Assembly: GCF_011762005.1 (NCBI RefSeq)
Contig: NZ_JAASQU010000002.1
Coordinates: forward strand, 558,001-622,000
DNA from: Qipengyuania flava
GTDB taxonomy: Bacteria; Pseudomonadota; Alphaproteobacteria; Sphingomonadales; Sphingomonadaceae
DNA: 64,000 nt
Reading direction: 5' to 3'
Position numbers and translations under genes: made by a program. Of the stretch, positions 34,798-43,999 are shown piece after piece. How positions within the stretch are numbered: the first letter of the stretch is position 1; every line of letters begins with the position of its first letter. A model generated the notes under the pieces. The model was not told the origin of the DNA and ran no database searches. It saw only the letters and a list, made by a program, of their open reading frames with translations.

Positions 34798-36648
34798 ATG
34801 CACAATTTTGACGTTCTTGTAGTCGGCGGCGGCCATGCCGGGGTCGAAGCGGCCTGCGCTGCTGCGCGGATGGGTGCGCGGACGGGCCTCGTTTCGCTCG
34901 ACCTTACCAAAATCGGCGCCATGAGCTGCAATCCGGCAATTGGAGGATTGGGAAAGGGGCACCTTGTTCGGGAGATCGATGCGCTCGACGGGATCATCGC
35001 TCGCGCAGCCGATGCCGCGGCCATCCATTATCGCATGCTCAACCGTTCGAAGGGCAGTGCGGTCTGGGGACCCCGCGTGCAGGCAGACAGACAGCTGTTC
35101 CATGCGGCGGTACAAAATGCAGTCCATACGCAAGAATCGCTCGAACTGATTGCGGGCGAAGTCGCTGCGCTGCGCCTGGACGGGGGGCGTGTAACCGGAA
35201 TCGAGCTGGCCGATGGTGGTGTTATGGAATCGCCTGCAGTCATTCTTTGCACGGGCACATTTCTTGGCGGGACGCTATTCCGAGGGGAAGAGAGGTTCGT
35301 TGGCGGACGCATCGACGAAGGTGCGGCACACCGCCTAGCGCGCCAATTGCGCGAGGCGGACCTTCCGATGGAGAGGCTCAAGACCGGAACGCCTCCGAGG
35401 CTGGATGGCCGGACGATCAACTGGGCGGCGCTTGAGGAACAGCCTTCGGATAATGAAAACTGGACGATGAGCTCGCTGAGCCGGGCTCGGTCCAATCCGC
35501 AGGTGTTCTGCGCCATCACGCGAACCAATAAGCAAGCGCACGATATCATCCGCGCCAATCTCGACCGCTCACCGCTGTTCTCCGGAGCGATCGATGCCGC
35601 CGGGCCGCGCTATTGCCCGTCGATCGAGGACAAGATCCACCGCTTCGGCGATCGAGAGGGGCACCAAGTCTTCCTCGAGCCCGAGGGGTTGAGCACCGAT
35701 CTCGTCTACCCCAACGGAATCTCCACCTCGCTTCCCGTCGATGTCCAACTTGGCATGCTGCGTGCGATGGAGGGGCTGGAGCGGGTCGAGATGCGTGTGC
35801 CCGGCTATGCCGTCGAATATGACCATGTCGACCCGCGGGCTTTGCGTTCGACATTGGAACTGCATGCCATCCCGGGGCTCTACTGCGCAGGCCAGATCAA
35901 CGGAACCACCGGTTATGAGGAAGCGGCGGCGCAGGGGCTTGTTGCCGGAATGCATGCCGCTGGAAAGGTCCTCGGGCGCGAGGTCGCTGATCTGGATCGC
36001 GCAAATTCCTACATTGCGGTCATGCTCGACGATCTGACCCTGCAAGGTGTCACGGAGCCCTATCGGATGCTGACGTCCCGTGCCGAATACAGGCTCAGGT
36101 TGCGGGCCAGCAATGCCGACACCCGCTTGACTCCGCTCGGTATCGAGTGCGGCATCGTTGGCCCTCGGCGCACGGAATGGTATCGTCGCCGGGAAGAGCG
36201 CAGGCAGCAATACACATCCGAGTTGTCGCGCCCTATCCATGCAAAGGACCTTGAAGCTGCAGGGTTTCACGTGAAACGTGATGCGGGTGCCAAACCGGCA
36301 TCAGACTGGTTGGCCGCCGGTCATGTCGATCTGGTCAGGCTGTCGCCCTGGCTCGACAGTGTCGATCCGACTGATCCGCTCGCCACAGAGCTGGCCGAGG
36401 ACGCGTTTTACGCACCCTATCTCGCTCGCCAGAACTCCGAACTGGCCGATCTGCGCCGCAGCGAGGATCAGCGCCTCGCCCCCGACTTTCCATTCGGGCA
36501 AGTCCCCGGCCTGTCAAATGAGATGATTGAACGGCTTTCCCAAGCGCGCCCGGAGACCTTGGCGGCTGCCGGCCGGATTCGCGGCGTGACACCTGCTGCT
36601 TTGGCAGCCCTTCTCGTTCATGCGCGCAAGTACGAAGCTGCAGCATGA
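34798..36648 (+). CDS. mnmG: tRNA uridine-5-carboxymethylaminomethyl(34) synthesis enzyme MnmG
   Basis: 616 residues, full length. FAD binding: [21 protein letters not shown] at the N-terminus. Family signatures: [46 protein letters not shown] and, further on, [21 protein letters not shown]. It works with MnmE on wobble uridines. A 14-base parS-like palindrome inside the coding sequence (36264-36277) specifies the peptide FHVKR, so the gene carries a centromere site without losing frame. The stop overlaps rsmG by 4 bp. Confidence 0.97.
   Translation: MHNFDVLVVGGGHAGVEAACAAARMGARTGLVSLDLTKIGAMSCNPAIGGLGKGHLVREIDALDGIIARAADAAAIHYRMLNRSKGSAVWGPRVQADRQLFHAAVQNAVHTQESLELIAGEVAALRLDGGRVTGIELADGGVMESPAVILCTGTFLGGTLFRGEERFVGGRIDEGAAHRLARQLREADLPMERLKTGTPPRLDGRTINWAALEEQPSDNENWTMSSLSRARSNPQVFCAITRTNKQAHDIIRANLDRSPLFSGAIDAAGPRYCPSIEDKIHRFGDREGHQVFLEPEGLSTDLVYPNGISTSLPVDVQLGMLRAMEGLERVEMRVPGYAVEYDHVDPRALRSTLELHAIPGLYCAGQINGTTGYEEAAAQGLVAGMHAAGKVLGREVADLDRANSYIAVMLDDLTLQGVTEPYRMLTSRAEYRLRLRASNADTRLTPLGIECGIVGPRRTEWYRRREERRQQYTSELSRPIHAKDLEAAGFHVKRDAGAKPASDWLAAGHVDLVRLSPWLDSVDPTDPLATELAEDAFYAPYLARQNSELADLRRSEDQRLAPDFPFGQVPGLSNEMIERLSQARPETLAAAGRIRGVTPAALAALLVHARKYEAAA
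36263..36278. other. parS: parS centromere site 2 (inside mnmG)
   Basis: GGTTTCACGTGAAACG. The central 14 bases equal the parS consensus; only the outer pair differs. It lies within the mnmG coding sequence. Confidence 0.85.
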
Positions 36649-37277
36649 TTGCGAGCGAGACCGACGCCCGCGCCTATGTGGTTGCCCGTTCCGACGCACA
36701 GGCAATCGAGCGGCTTGACGTATTGGCGAGTGAACTGACGGCTGAAAATCAGTCCCAGAACCTGATCGCCAAAGCGACGCTGGATTTCATGTGGCAGCGG
36801 CACATTGCTGATTCGGCACAATTGCTTGAACATGCACCGAAGGACTTGAGCGAGCCGTGGCTCGATTTGGGCAGCGGCGCGGGTTTCCCGGGACTCGTTA
36901 TCGCGGCAATGCGGCCCGCATTCGAGGTGGTTCTGGTGGAATCGCGCAAACGCCGGATCGAATGGCTCGAGCGTGCGGCTGCAGCTATGGGGCTCACCAA
37001 CTGTCGCGTTGAGGGTGCGCGTTTGGAGAACGTCCAGAGCTTCGAAGTCGCGGTAATCTCGGCGCGTGCCTTTGCGCCCCTCGATCGGCTTCTCAATTTA
37101 TCCGCACGCTTCTCCACAAAGCGAACGCATTGGGTGTTGCCCAAAGGCCGTTCGGCAGCGCAAGAAGTAAAGGCACTGCCAAAGCACCGCCGGTCCATGT
37201 TCCACGTGGAACAATCGCAGACCGACCCGGAAGCAGGCATCATTGTCGGACGCGGCCAATGGAGCGCCAAAGCATGA
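36645..37277 (+). CDS. rsmG: 16S rRNA (guanine(527)-N(7))-methyltransferase
   Basis: 210 residues. The SAM-binding motif [20 protein letters not shown] near residue 70 and [25 protein letters not shown] are typical of RsmG (GidB), and the family motif [12 protein letters not shown] is present. It methylates G527 of 16S rRNA; loss gives low-level streptomycin resistance in other bacteria. A parS palindrome is embedded in the coding sequence and read as MFHVEQ. Both ends overlap neighbours by 4 bp (mnmG and parA), so translation through mnmG-rsmG-parA-parB is coupled. Confidence 0.95.
   Translation: MIASETDARAYVVARSDAQAIERLDVLASELTAENQSQNLIAKATLDFMWQRHIADSAQLLEHAPKDLSEPWLDLGSGAGFPGLVIAAMRPAFEVVLVESRKRRIEWLERAAAAMGLTNCRVEGARLENVQSFEVAVISARAFAPLDRLLNLSARFSTKRTHWVLPKGRSAAQEVKALPKHRRSMFHVEQSQTDPEAGIIVGRGQWSAKA
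37198..37213. other. parS: parS centromere site 3 (inside rsmG)
   Basis: TGTTCCACGTGGAACA, a perfect 16-bp palindrome of the parS variant with C and G at positions 5 and 12. It lies near the 3' end of rsmG, 61 bp before parA. Confidence 0.9.
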
Positions 37278-38059
37278 TAACGATCGCTATAGCCAATCAG
37301 AAGGGCGGGGTCGGCAAGACCACCACTGCGATCAATATCGCAACGGCCATGGCGGCGACGGGGTGGAAGACGTTGCTCATCGATCTCGATCCTCAAGGCA
37401 ACGCGTCGACGGGTCTGGGCGTGGCGGGCGCAGATCGCGAGACCACGAGTTACGACCTGCTGCTTGACCAAGCAACGCTGGTGGAAGCTGCGCAGCCAAC
37501 CGAAATTCCCGGGCTCGACATCGTCCCTGCTACGCAGGATCTTTCCGGCGCAGAAGTCGAACTCGTGTCGGTTGACGACCGAACCCGGCGCCTCTCGGAC
37601 GCGCTGGCACCGCAAGCCGGGTCCTCAGGATATGACGTGTGCTTCATCGACTGCCCGCCATCGCTCGGTTTGTTGACGTTGAACGCGCTTTGCGCTGCGG
37701 ACACTCTGCTCGTTCCGCTCCAGTGCGAATTCTTCGCCCTCGAAGGTCTCAGCCAGTTGTTGCAGACCGTCGAGCGCGTTCAGCAGGGTTTCAATTCCGA
37801 TCTCGGCATTGTCGGCGTGGTTCTGACCATGTTCGATCGCCGGAACCGCCTGACCGACCAGGTCGCCGACGATGTGCGCGATTGCCTTGGGGAGCTCGTT
37901 TTCGACAACGTCATCCCACGCAATGTGCGTCTTTCGGAAGCCCCCAGCCATGGCATGCCAGCCTTGGTATACGATCACACCTGCCCCGGCAGTCGCGCCT
38001 ATATCGGCCTTGCGCGCGAACTGATCGGACGCCTGCCAGAGAAAAGGAAAGCCGCATGA
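37274..38059 (+). CDS. parA: chromosome partitioning ATPase ParA
   Basis: 261 residues. The deviant Walker A motif NQKGGVGKTTTAINIATAMA is at residues 8-27, followed by LLIDLDPQGNASTGLG, and FIDCPPSLGLLTLNAL as motif B. The C-terminal part has RRNRLTDQVADDVRDCLGELVFDNVIPRNVRLSEAPSHG. It has no N-terminal helix-turn-helix, so it is the chromosomal Soj type. ParA forms nucleoid-bound ATP dimers that move ParB-parS complexes to the new pole. The start ATG at 37274 overlaps rsmG by 4 bp. Confidence 0.97.
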   Translation: MITIAIANQKGGVGKTTTAINIATAMAATGWKTLLIDLDPQGNASTGLGVAGADRETTSYDLLLDQATLVEAAQPTEIPGLDIVPATQDLSGAEVELVSVDDRTRRLSDALAPQAGSSGYDVCFIDCPPSLGLLTLNALCAADTLLVPLQCEFFALEGLSQLLQTVERVQQGFNSDLGIVGVVLTMFDRRNRLTDQVADDVRDCLGELVFDNVIPRNVRLSEAPSHGMPALVYDHTCPGSRAYIGLARELIGRLPEKRKAA

Positions 38060-39027
38060 GCGACACTTCGGACAAGCCCGAGATGCGGCAGATCGATCGC
38101 AAGAAAAAGCTCGGCAAGGGCCTTGGGGCTTTGCTGGGCGAAACCCGGCGCGAAGAGCCACTTGTGCGCTCCGACATATCGACAGCAGAGGCTGGGAACG
38201 GCGCAGCAGCGGCGCGCGAAGGGCATGTCGAGGGGCTTGCATCGATCCCGGTCGCGCATATCGAGCCGTTGCCAGGCCAGCCCCGCACACATTTTGACGA
38301 GGAAGGGCTGGATTCGCTCGCCTCGTCGATCGCGTCGCGCGGGGTCATTCAGCCGATCATCGTATCGCCCTTGGGAAAGGGTCGCTACCGGCTGGTGGCG
38401 GGCGAACGCCGCTGGCGTGCCGCGCAACGCGCGCGGCTGCATGAAATCCCTGCGCTGATTCGCGAGCTCGATCAGCGTGAAGTGATGGCGCTGGCCCTGA
38501 TCGAAAATTTGCAGCGCGAGGATCTCAATCCGGTCGAAGAGGCGCGCGCTTATCAGAAGCTCTCCGAGGACGAGGGCATGACGCAGGCGGAGATCGCCAA
38601 GCTGGTCGACAAGTCGCGCAGCCACGTGGCGAATTTCCAGCGGCTGCTGGCGTTACCCGACACCGTGCTTGCCTTTCTCGCCGAAGGCTCGCTCACCATG
38701 GGCCATGCGCGTGCCTTGGTCGGCCGCGATGAAGCCGCCGATCTTGCGAAGAAAGCGGTTTCCGAAGGTCTGTCGGTGCGCGAAATGGAAGCGCTTACAC
38801 GCAAGCCTCGCAAGCGCTCGCCTGCGTCCGAGAAGGCGGGATTAACCTCCGAGCCGGGCGCGAATGCCGATATCGAAGCGGTTCAGGGCCATCTCGAGGA
38901 ATTTCTCGGCATGCCGGTGAAGATAACCACCGACACCAGTCCGAACAGCGGGGCGGTCACCATCCGCTTCCGCACTCTGGATCAATTAGACCTTATTTGT
39001 CAGCGCCTTACCGGCGGAGATATTTGA
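38056..39027 (+). CDS. parB: chromosome partitioning protein ParB
   Basis: 323 residues. The N-terminal KKLGKGLGALLGE is the ParA-contact motif. Next is the CTPase/box II region VAGERRWRAAQRARLHEIPALI, then the helix-turn-helix LIENLQREDLNPVEEARAYQKLSEDEGMTQAEIAKLVDKSRSHVANFQRLL, and a C-terminal dimerisation domain (VQGHLEEFLGMPVKITTDTSPNSGAVTIRF). ParB loads at parS as a CTP-dependent clamp and spreads. Its three candidate sites lie 0.8-3.3 kb upstream, two inside genes. The start overlaps parA by 4 bp. Confidence 0.97.
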   Translation: MSDTSDKPEMRQIDRKKKLGKGLGALLGETRREEPLVRSDISTAEAGNGAAAAREGHVEGLASIPVAHIEPLPGQPRTHFDEEGLDSLASSIASRGVIQPIIVSPLGKGRYRLVAGERRWRAAQRARLHEIPALIRELDQREVMALALIENLQREDLNPVEEARAYQKLSEDEGMTQAEIAKLVDKSRSHVANFQRLLALPDTVLAFLAEGSLTMGHARALVGRDEAADLAKKAVSEGLSVREMEALTRKPRKRSPASEKAGLTSEPGANADIEAVQGHLEEFLGMPVKITTDTSPNSGAVTIRFRTLDQLDLICQRLTGGDI

Positions 39028-39083
39028 ACCGCCGTTCGGCGAATCGTGGAGCTTGCAGCGTCTGTCGGTCCGCGTACCTGGCT

Positions 39084-40052
39084 TCAGTTGGCCGGAGTGC
39101 CGTCGCGATAGACCGCTCTCTGCGGAACCTCGACCGTCACCGGTAGCAGCATGTACTGGCCCGGCTGGCTGTAGGCGACGCTGCCGGCAGAGGCGGTTGC
39201 CTGCCTCATATAGTCGTCGAGATAAGCCTGGCATTGCGCCGCGCTGTCGGAGCCCGCGCGTTTCCGGCTCTCCAATGCGTCGCCAAGCAGTGCGCCGCCC
39301 ACTGCGCCCGCACCGGCCCCGATCAGCGTGCCTGCCGTCCGGCTGCCGGAGCCGGCGATGCGATTGCCCAGCAATCCGCCGGCTGCGCCCCCAATGAGTG
39401 CACCGAGAATCTCGCCGCGCTCACTCTCGTTTTCATAGGTGTCGAGCCGCGCACGGCATTCCTCGAGCCACGTCGCGCGATCGAACTGCACGAGTTGTGA
39501 CCCGGCCGGGAGGTAGACAGAGTTTGCGGAATTCGGCGACTGTTGTGCGGTCGAACCGACAGAGGGACGGGCCCCCGTATAGATCACCCGCGATGCACCA
39601 CCAGAGACGGGCACACCTTGTTGCGCGGGGTAGACGTAAACGACCTGCGGGGGCGACTGGACGTAGACATAGGTCGGCTGTTCGGCCTGCATGGTTGCGG
39701 CAGGCGCACGCGCGGCGATGGTGCGCGCGGCTGGCAGCGGGGCGTCGGCTTCGATCGGTGCTTCGTAAGTGTAGTATTCATCCGCCGAGGGATCGATCGC
39801 CTGGATCGTCGGCTTGCTCACGAACTGGGGAGTGGGTTGCCGTGCAGGGATGACGCGTGCCGCCGGCGCAACCGTTTCGCCAACCGGCTTGGCGACCGTC
39901 TCCGTTACGACATCGTCATCGAGTTCGGGGAGCGGCTGCGCATATTCATACTCGCCGGTCTCGTAGGACATCGATTGCTGCGCCCCGAGCGGCGCCGACG
40001 CGAGCCCGACGGCGGAGAGGGCGAAAATCGAGGTTGCGGCGCGGACGATCAT
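39084..40052 (-). CDS. glycine-zipper envelope protein
   Basis: 322 residues with a signal peptide (ATSIFALSAVGLASAPLGAQQ). A long low-complexity region (about 30-195), rich in Pro, Ala, Tyr, Val and Gln, is followed by a glycine-zipper 2TM segment (ILGALIGGAAGGLLGNRIAGSGS and TLIGAGAGAVGGALLGD, about 240-285). Cysteines at WLEECRARL and SAAQCQAYLDD may form a disulfide. It is probably an outer-membrane or periplasmic protein. The function is unknown. It is convergent with parB and separated from it by 56 bp. Confidence 0.75.
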   Translation of the reverse strand: MIVRAATSIFALSAVGLASAPLGAQQSMSYETGEYEYAQPLPELDDDVVTETVAKPVGETVAPAARVIPARQPTPQFVSKPTIQAIDPSADEYYTYEAPIEADAPLPAARTIAARAPAATMQAEQPTYVYVQSPPQVVYVYPAQQGVPVSGGASRVIYTGARPSVGSTAQQSPNSANSVYLPAGSQLVQFDRATWLEECRARLDTYENESERGEILGALIGGAAGGLLGNRIAGSGSRTAGTLIGAGAGAVGGALLGDALESRKRAGSDSAAQCQAYLDDYMRQATASAGSVAYSQPGQYMLLPVTVEVPQRAVYRDGTPAN

Positions 40053-40172
40053 GCTTCTTGCTCCTGAATACCTCGCGGCAGCGCCATCGAGGAATGTCTG
40101 GACACGGTGGTAGCAGCCTCACGGCCTATGGCAAAAGCCGCGCCAAGCCTGTTCCGCCATGGTGCAATCCGT

Positions 40173-40655
40173 TCAAATCCGCTTGGCGATGGCCGCGGCG
40201 AGCGCCTCGATACCTGCTGCGTCCTCGGCATCGAAACGCGCCTTGGCCGGACTATCGAGATCGATCACGGCGATGACTGTGCCGTCCCGCACCACCGGTA
40301 CGACCAGCTCCGAATTGGTCACGGCGTCGCAAGCAATGTGGCCCGGAAAGGCATGGACGTCCTCGACAAGCTGCGTCGCCGCATCCTTCGCGGCGGTCCC
40401 GCAAACGCCCTGACCCATCGGGATCCGGATGCAGGCAGGCCGCCCCATGAACGGACCGAGGACCAGCTCATCCTCGACGACCCGATAGAAACCCGCCCAG
40501 TTGAGCTCGGGAAGGAAATCCCACAGCAAGGCTGCCATATTGGCCATATTGGCGACGCCATCCGGCTCGCCCGCGGTGAGCGCCTCGGCGGCGTCGACGA
40601 GTTGGCGGTAGGCTTCGGGCTTGGGCGTATCCGCCGCGGGTCGGAAATCGAACAT
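40173..40655 (-). CDS. msrC: free methionine-(R)-sulfoxide reductase (GAF domain)
   Basis: 160 residues, one GAF domain. The fRMsr signature is clear: LNWAGFYRVVEDELVLGPFMGRPACIRIPMGQGVCGTAA, then EDVHAFPGHIACDAVTNSELVVPVV, matching the E. coli MsrC cysteine pattern with the two redox Cys and the catalytic Cys in HIACD. It reduces free methionine-(R)-sulfoxide, part of oxidative damage repair. The start at 40655 (MFDFRP) is preferred; an in-frame ATG eight codons upstream also exists. Confidence 0.9.
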   Translation of the reverse strand: MFDFRPAADTPKPEAYRQLVDAAEALTAGEPDGVANMANMAALLWDFLPELNWAGFYRVVEDELVLGPFMGRPACIRIPMGQGVCGTAAKDAATQLVEDVHAFPGHIACDAVTNSELVVPVVRDGTVIAVIDLDSPAKARFDAEDAAGIEALAAAIAKRI

Positions 40656-40748
40656 TGCGGGCATGTAGCGCGCGCCCATCTGGCTTCAAGTGCTGTCAAA
40701 GCCGCTCACCCATTGCCGGGATGCCGCTGTGCGCTTATTCGCTGACGC

Positions 40749-42212
40749 ATGAGCATACTCAAGAAGCTGGGCATCGCGCTCCTCGTCATCCTGCTGCTGG
40801 CCGTCGCCGCCGGATATTTCCTGACCCGGGGCGACACTGCCGATGTCGCGTTCGATGAAACCGTGGGCACCGACCCCACACTCGACGAACCCGAGGAAGA
40901 AAGCATTCCCACTGTGGCGATCGCCGAGCCCGTGGGGTGGGCCGACGGCGAATTGCCCCTCGCTGCCGAGGGGCTTGTCGTGAACCGTTTTGCCGACGGA
41001 CTCGATCATCCCCGCACGCTACAGGCGCTGCCGAACGGCGATATCCTCGTCACTCTGACCCGGGCGCCCAAGCTCGACACGGGCGAGGGCGGCAATTGGC
41101 TGCGCGACCTTGTTGCGGGCTTCCTTTTCCGCAAAGCCGGTGCGGGCGGCGGAAGCGCGAATGAACTCGTGCTGCTGCGCGATGCAGATGGCGATGGCGT
41201 CGCCGAAGGACGCTATACCCTACGTGATGACCTCGATTCGCCTTCGGGCATCGCATGGGGCGACGATACGCTTTACGTCGCCAACCACGATGAAGTGCTT
41301 GCATTCGATTATGCGCTCGGCGGTACCGAACTGACCGGGCAAGGGCGCAAGATCGCCGACCTCGCCGAGGGAACCGGTCACTGGATGCGCAATCTCGCGC
41401 TGCATCCCGATGGCGATCGGCTGTATGCCGCGGTCGGGTCGAAGTCCAACATCGGCGAAGACGGGATGGAGATCGAGCAGGGTCGTGCGCTGATCTGGGA
41501 GATCAATCTGGAAACCGGCCGCCAGCGGGTTTTCGGCGCAGGGTTGCGCAATGCCAACGGCCTCGACTTCAGCCCCTGGTCGGGTGAGTTGTGGACCACG
41601 GTGAACGAACGCGACATGCTCGGTTCGGACCTCGTTCCCGACTACCTGACCAATGTCCCCGTTGGCGTCCATTACGGCTGGCCGTGGATCTATTACGGTG
41701 ACAATTTCGACCGCCGCGTCAAATACCCGATCCCGCAAGCGCTAAGCTATGTACGGACCCCCGAATACGCGCTTGGACCGCATGTGGCCGCGCTGGGCCT
41801 GGTGTTCAGCCAGGGCGGGGCAAAGATGGGCGATAATTTCGCCAGCGGCGCATTCATCGCGCGGCACGGTTCCTGGAACCGCAAACCCCCATCGGGTTAC
41901 GATGTCGTCTATGTCGCCTTCGACGAACGCGGCAATCCGACGGGCAAGCCCGTTCCCGTGCTGACAGGCTTCCTAAAGGATGACGGCACGACACGCGGAC
42001 GCCCGACCTGGGTGGAATGGGCAGCAGATGGATCGCTGCTGGTGACCGACGACACGGCCGGCATCGTCTGGCGCGTCGTCGCCCCTGAAGCGGCCGCGCA
42101 GCCCGGGATCGAGCGAATCACGGGCGAACGCTTGCCGCCGCAGCGCGAATTGCGGGGACAGGCGGCGACCTTCGGCGAGGACGATTTCGCCCGCCGGGTC
42201 GCCGCCGAATAG
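40749..42212 (+). CDS. membrane-anchored PQQ-dependent sugar (sorbosone-like) dehydrogenase
   Basis: 487 residues. An N-terminal membrane anchor (about 6-27, GIALLVILLLAVAAGYFLT) is followed by an acidic linker and a six-bladed beta-propeller. Segments such as GLDHPRTLQALPNGDILVT, DSPSGIAWGDDTLYVANHDEVL, GTGHWMRNLALHPDGDRLYAAVGSKSN, GLRNANGLDFSP, VGVHYGWPWIYYGDN and ARHGSWNRKPPSGYDVVYVAF are typical of the PQQ sorbosone/glucose dehydrogenase family. It probably oxidises an aldose or sorbosone in the periplasm; the sugar is unknown. No PQQ synthesis genes are in the window. Confidence 0.85.
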   Translation: MSILKKLGIALLVILLLAVAAGYFLTRGDTADVAFDETVGTDPTLDEPEEESIPTVAIAEPVGWADGELPLAAEGLVVNRFADGLDHPRTLQALPNGDILVTLTRAPKLDTGEGGNWLRDLVAGFLFRKAGAGGGSANELVLLRDADGDGVAEGRYTLRDDLDSPSGIAWGDDTLYVANHDEVLAFDYALGGTELTGQGRKIADLAEGTGHWMRNLALHPDGDRLYAAVGSKSNIGEDGMEIEQGRALIWEINLETGRQRVFGAGLRNANGLDFSPWSGELWTTVNERDMLGSDLVPDYLTNVPVGVHYGWPWIYYGDNFDRRVKYPIPQALSYVRTPEYALGPHVAALGLVFSQGGAKMGDNFASGAFIARHGSWNRKPPSGYDVVYVAFDERGNPTGKPVPVLTGFLKDDGTTRGRPTWVEWAADGSLLVTDDTAGIVWRVVAPEAAAQPGIERITGERLPPQRELRGQAATFGEDDFARRVAAE

Positions 42213-43952
42213 TCAGCCGATGAACTGCTCTGCGGAAAGCGCGTAGAGCGGTTCCGCGCCGGCGGTTGCGGAAGCCTTGAGCCCCGCAGCCTCGGGTACG
42301 ACGCGGTCGAGGAAGAAACGCACGCTGGCCTGCTTGGTCGCCGCAAGGCCGGGCGCTGCGCCCCCCTCGACAGCGCGTTTCTGGCGCAGCAACTGCCAAC
42401 CCGCCACGGCCACTGCGAACATAGTGCAGAACGGCACCGAGCCGGCAAGCCGGTCATCGAGGCTGGCTTCTTCGCGCATCCACAGGGCTACGCTCTCGCA
42501 ATCCGCCGCCAGCGCCGCCAGACCAGACTCCTCGCCCGCGTCACGCGCGATATCGGCAAGCACGGCGGTCAGTGCCTCCCCACCATCCATACCGAGCTTG
42601 CGCGTGACCAGATCGGCCGCCTGGATTCCGTTGGTGCCTTCGTAAATCGGCGCGATCCGCGAATCGCGCCAGTGCTGCGCCGCGCCTGTTTCCTCGACAA
42701 AGCCCATTCCGCCATGGACCTGCACCCCGAGGCTGGCGACTTCGATCCCGATGTCGGTGCCCCAGGCCTTGATCAGCGGGGTCAGCACTTCGCCGCGTGC
42801 GCGTGCAGCGGAATCGCCCAGCGTCCCGCGATCGACCTGGCCGGCGGTATAGTAGAGCAGCGCACGCGCGCCTTCGGTCAGCGCCTTCATGCGCAACAGC
42901 ATACGGCGCACGTCCGGGTGCTCGAGAATCGCCACCGGGGCCTTGTCGGGCGAGCCGGCGCGGGCCGACTGGATGCGTTCACGGGCATACATCTGCGCCT
43001 GCTGGGTGGCGCGTTCGCCGATCTGGACGCCCTGATTACCGACATTGATCCGCGCGTTGTTCATCATCGTAAACATCGCCATCAGGCCGCGGTTCTCCGC
43101 ACCCACCAGTTCGCCGATGCATTCGTCATTATCGCCATAGGACATGACACAGGTGGGCGAGGCGTTGATGCCGAGCTTGTGCTCGATGCTGACGCAGCGC
43201 ACATCATTGTATGCCCCGGGCGAACCATCGGCCTTCACATGGTATTTGGGCACTACGAACAGCGAGATGCCGCGGCTGCCTTCGGGCGCATCGGGAAGGC
43301 GCGCGAGAACGAGGTGGATGATGTTCTTCGCCAGATCGTGCTCGCCCCAAGTGATATAGATCTTCTGGCCCTTGATGCGATACTTGCCCGCGTGTTCGCC
43401 GTCTTCGATGAGGTGGGCGGTCGTGCGCAGCGCGCCGACGTCCGATCCGGCCTGCGGTTCGGTGAGATTCATCGTCCCCGACCATTCACCGCTCACCAGC
43501 TTGGGCAGATATTTCTGCTGGAGCTCGGGCGAGCCGTGATGCTCGAGCGATTCGATCGCGCCGACACTCAGCATCGGGAGCAGGTTGAACGCCATATTGG
43601 CTGTTCCGAGATTCTCGAGCACGTTGCAGGACAGCGTGAAGGGCAGGCCCTGGCCGCCAAACTCTGTCGGACCCGAGATCGCGTTCCAGCCCTGTTCGAC
43701 ATAGTGCTCATAGGCTGCGGCGAAGCCGTCGGGCAGCGTGACAACTCCGTTCTCGAGCTTTGCGCCCTCGAGATCGCCAACCCGGTTCAGCGGCGCCCAT
43801 TCACCCGCGGCGAATTCGCCGATACCACCGACGATGGCCTCGACCATGTCGGGCTCTGCAGCGGCGAACTTTTCCGATTGGGCAAGCTCTTCGATCCCGG
43901 CGTTTACGCGAATGGCAAGCAGCTGGTCCTGGGTGGCGGGGGTATAGGTCAC
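42213..43952 (-). CDS. acyl-CoA dehydrogenase with C-terminal extension (DmdC-like)
   Basis: 579 residues, longer than the classical 380-residue dehydrogenases because of the about 130-residue Acyl-CoA_dh_C domain. Signatures: GWNAISGPTEFGGQGLPFT, SGTMNLTEPQAGSDVGALRTTAH, MNNARINVGNQGVQIGERATQQAQMYARERIQ and GAAQHWRDSRIAPIYEGTNGIQAADLV, where YEGTNGIQ holds the probable catalytic Glu. It oxidises an acyl-CoA with FAD. Enzymes of this group include 3-methylthiopropionyl-CoA dehydrogenase and medium-chain homologs; the substrate is not known. It is divergent from tsaC. Confidence 0.9.
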   Translation of the reverse strand: MTYTPATQDQLLAIRVNAGIEELAQSEKFAAAEPDMVEAIVGGIGEFAAGEWAPLNRVGDLEGAKLENGVVTLPDGFAAAYEHYVEQGWNAISGPTEFGGQGLPFTLSCNVLENLGTANMAFNLLPMLSVGAIESLEHHGSPELQQKYLPKLVSGEWSGTMNLTEPQAGSDVGALRTTAHLIEDGEHAGKYRIKGQKIYITWGEHDLAKNIIHLVLARLPDAPEGSRGISLFVVPKYHVKADGSPGAYNDVRCVSIEHKLGINASPTCVMSYGDNDECIGELVGAENRGLMAMFTMMNNARINVGNQGVQIGERATQQAQMYARERIQSARAGSPDKAPVAILEHPDVRRMLLRMKALTEGARALLYYTAGQVDRGTLGDSAARARGEVLTPLIKAWGTDIGIEVASLGVQVHGGMGFVEETGAAQHWRDSRIAPIYEGTNGIQAADLVTRKLGMDGGEALTAVLADIARDAGEESGLAALAADCESVALWMREEASLDDRLAGSVPFCTMFAVAVAGWQLLRQKRAVEGGAAPGLAATKQASVRFFLDRVVPEAAGLKASATAGAEPLYALSAEQFIG

Positions 43953-43999
43953 TTCGGTTCCTCTTGGCTTTGTCGGGCACGCAGATATAGCGCGCGGGC

